Below are positions 13,781 through 13,887 of a stretch of DNA of 13,887 nt, piece by piece; position 1 is the stretch's first letter; each line of letters opens with the position of its first letter. The notes beneath the pieces are model-generated. The model worked only from the letters and a program-made list of their open reading frames with translations. It had not been told where the DNA came from and did no database searches. Origin of the DNA: Clostridiales bacterium (GTDB lineage Bacteria > Bacillota > Clostridia > Oscillospirales > Acutalibacteraceae); the NCBI GenBank assembly GCA_020860025.1, contig JAJBVC010000176.1, positions 1 to 13,887 of the forward strand, read 5' to 3'. The position numbers were made by a program, and so were the translations under genes.

Positions 13781-13817
13781 GCGTGTAGAAATCTGTAATT
13801 TAACTTTTTCTACACGC
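13781..13817. repeat. 11-bp perfect inverted repeat with DnaA-box-like arm
   Basis: GCGTGTAGAAA (13781-13791) and TTTCTACACGC (13807-13817) are perfect inverted repeats with a 15-base spacer. One further C-G and one G-T pair extend the stem outward. The right arm contains TTTTCTACA, a 7-of-9 match to the DnaA box. It could be a paired DnaA site or a terminator-like stem; neither is certain. Confidence 0.6.
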
Positions 13818-13887
13818 TGACTTGTTATTTTATTGCCGAATTTCCGTTTGGAAACAGAAATCCACAATATCGTTCAATATTATATAT

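Larger units (their letters stand above)
13452..13887. other. rpmH-side flank of the presumed oriC, no gene seen
   Basis: This is 436 bp without a credible gene. From its place upstream of rpmH, it should lie between rpmH and dnaA, and so include part of oriC. It contains TTTGTA-TTT-TACAAA (13611-13625), TAGAT-TAT-ATCTA (13630-13642), two nested palindromes (13657-13689 and 13712-13738), an 11-bp inverted repeat (13781-13817), and TTTCC-GTTT-GGAAA. Two words match the DnaA box TTATCCACA at 7 of 9 positions: TTTTCTACA (13806-13814) and AAATCCACA (13858-13866). No perfect box is seen. The right end is AT-rich and may approach an unwinding element. The origin call rests on gene order. Confidence 0.6.

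Noticed and set aside
1..13887. CRISPR array, tRNA, rRNA, insertion sequence or prophage genes
   Set aside because: No regular direct-repeat array, no transposase or integrase, and no tRNA-like cloverleaf was recognised. The window is a conserved core region.

Overview
The window looks like the origin-proximal flank of the chromosome of a Gram-positive, low-to-moderate GC bacterium of the class Clostridia. The gene order is the conserved Firmicutes cluster rpmH-rnpA-yidD-yidC-jag-mnmE-mnmG-rsmG-noc-soj(parA)-spo0J(parB), read right to left on the minus strand, followed by serS and a DUF218 gene. An Oscillospirales/Ruminococcaceae-like host is my best guess, from the SleB-type hydrolase next to a small anchored protein and from the protein style. 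This is inference, not a database match. dnaA and the core of oriC probably lie just beyond the right edge.

Layout from right to left. Positions 13452-13887 are non-coding, rich in inverted repeats, with a few weak DnaA-box-like words. This is probably the rpmH side of oriC. Positions 13451-11726 hold rpmH, rnpA, yidD and yidC, tightly packed, the last three overlapping by 4 nt. jag (11603-10500) seems to have its own promoter and a structured leader, and ends in a strong terminator. mnmE, mnmG and rsmG (10354-6301) form a tRNA/rRNA modification unit ended by a bidirectional terminator. rsmG carries a single-base frameshift at an A-run. noc (6202-5405) is a separate unit with two 3' hairpins. 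An intergenic stretch (5093-5404) carries two canonical parS palindromes, one touching the promoter of soj. soj, spo0J, serS and the DUF218 gene (5092-1449) then run as one coupled unit. Only the leftmost pair, a small membrane-anchored protein and the SleB-like hydrolase (206-1235), is on the plus strand, pointing toward the origin.

Functionally, RpmH is a ribosomal protein, RnpA matures tRNA, YidD and YidC insert membrane proteins, and Jag binds RNA. MnmE and MnmG modify the tRNA wobble base and RsmG methylates 16S rRNA. Soj, Spo0J and parS segregate the origin, and Noc is expected to keep division off the nucleoid. SerRS charges tRNA-Ser. The left pair probably acts on peptidoglycan.

I do not see a wholly new system. 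The points most worth checking are the rsmG frameshift, a Noc with Noc-type DNA-recognition residues but no N-terminal membrane helix, the jag leader whose Shine-Dalgarno lies in a perfect hairpin, the terminator that leaves no promoter space before mnmE, and the palindrome-rich oriC flank.
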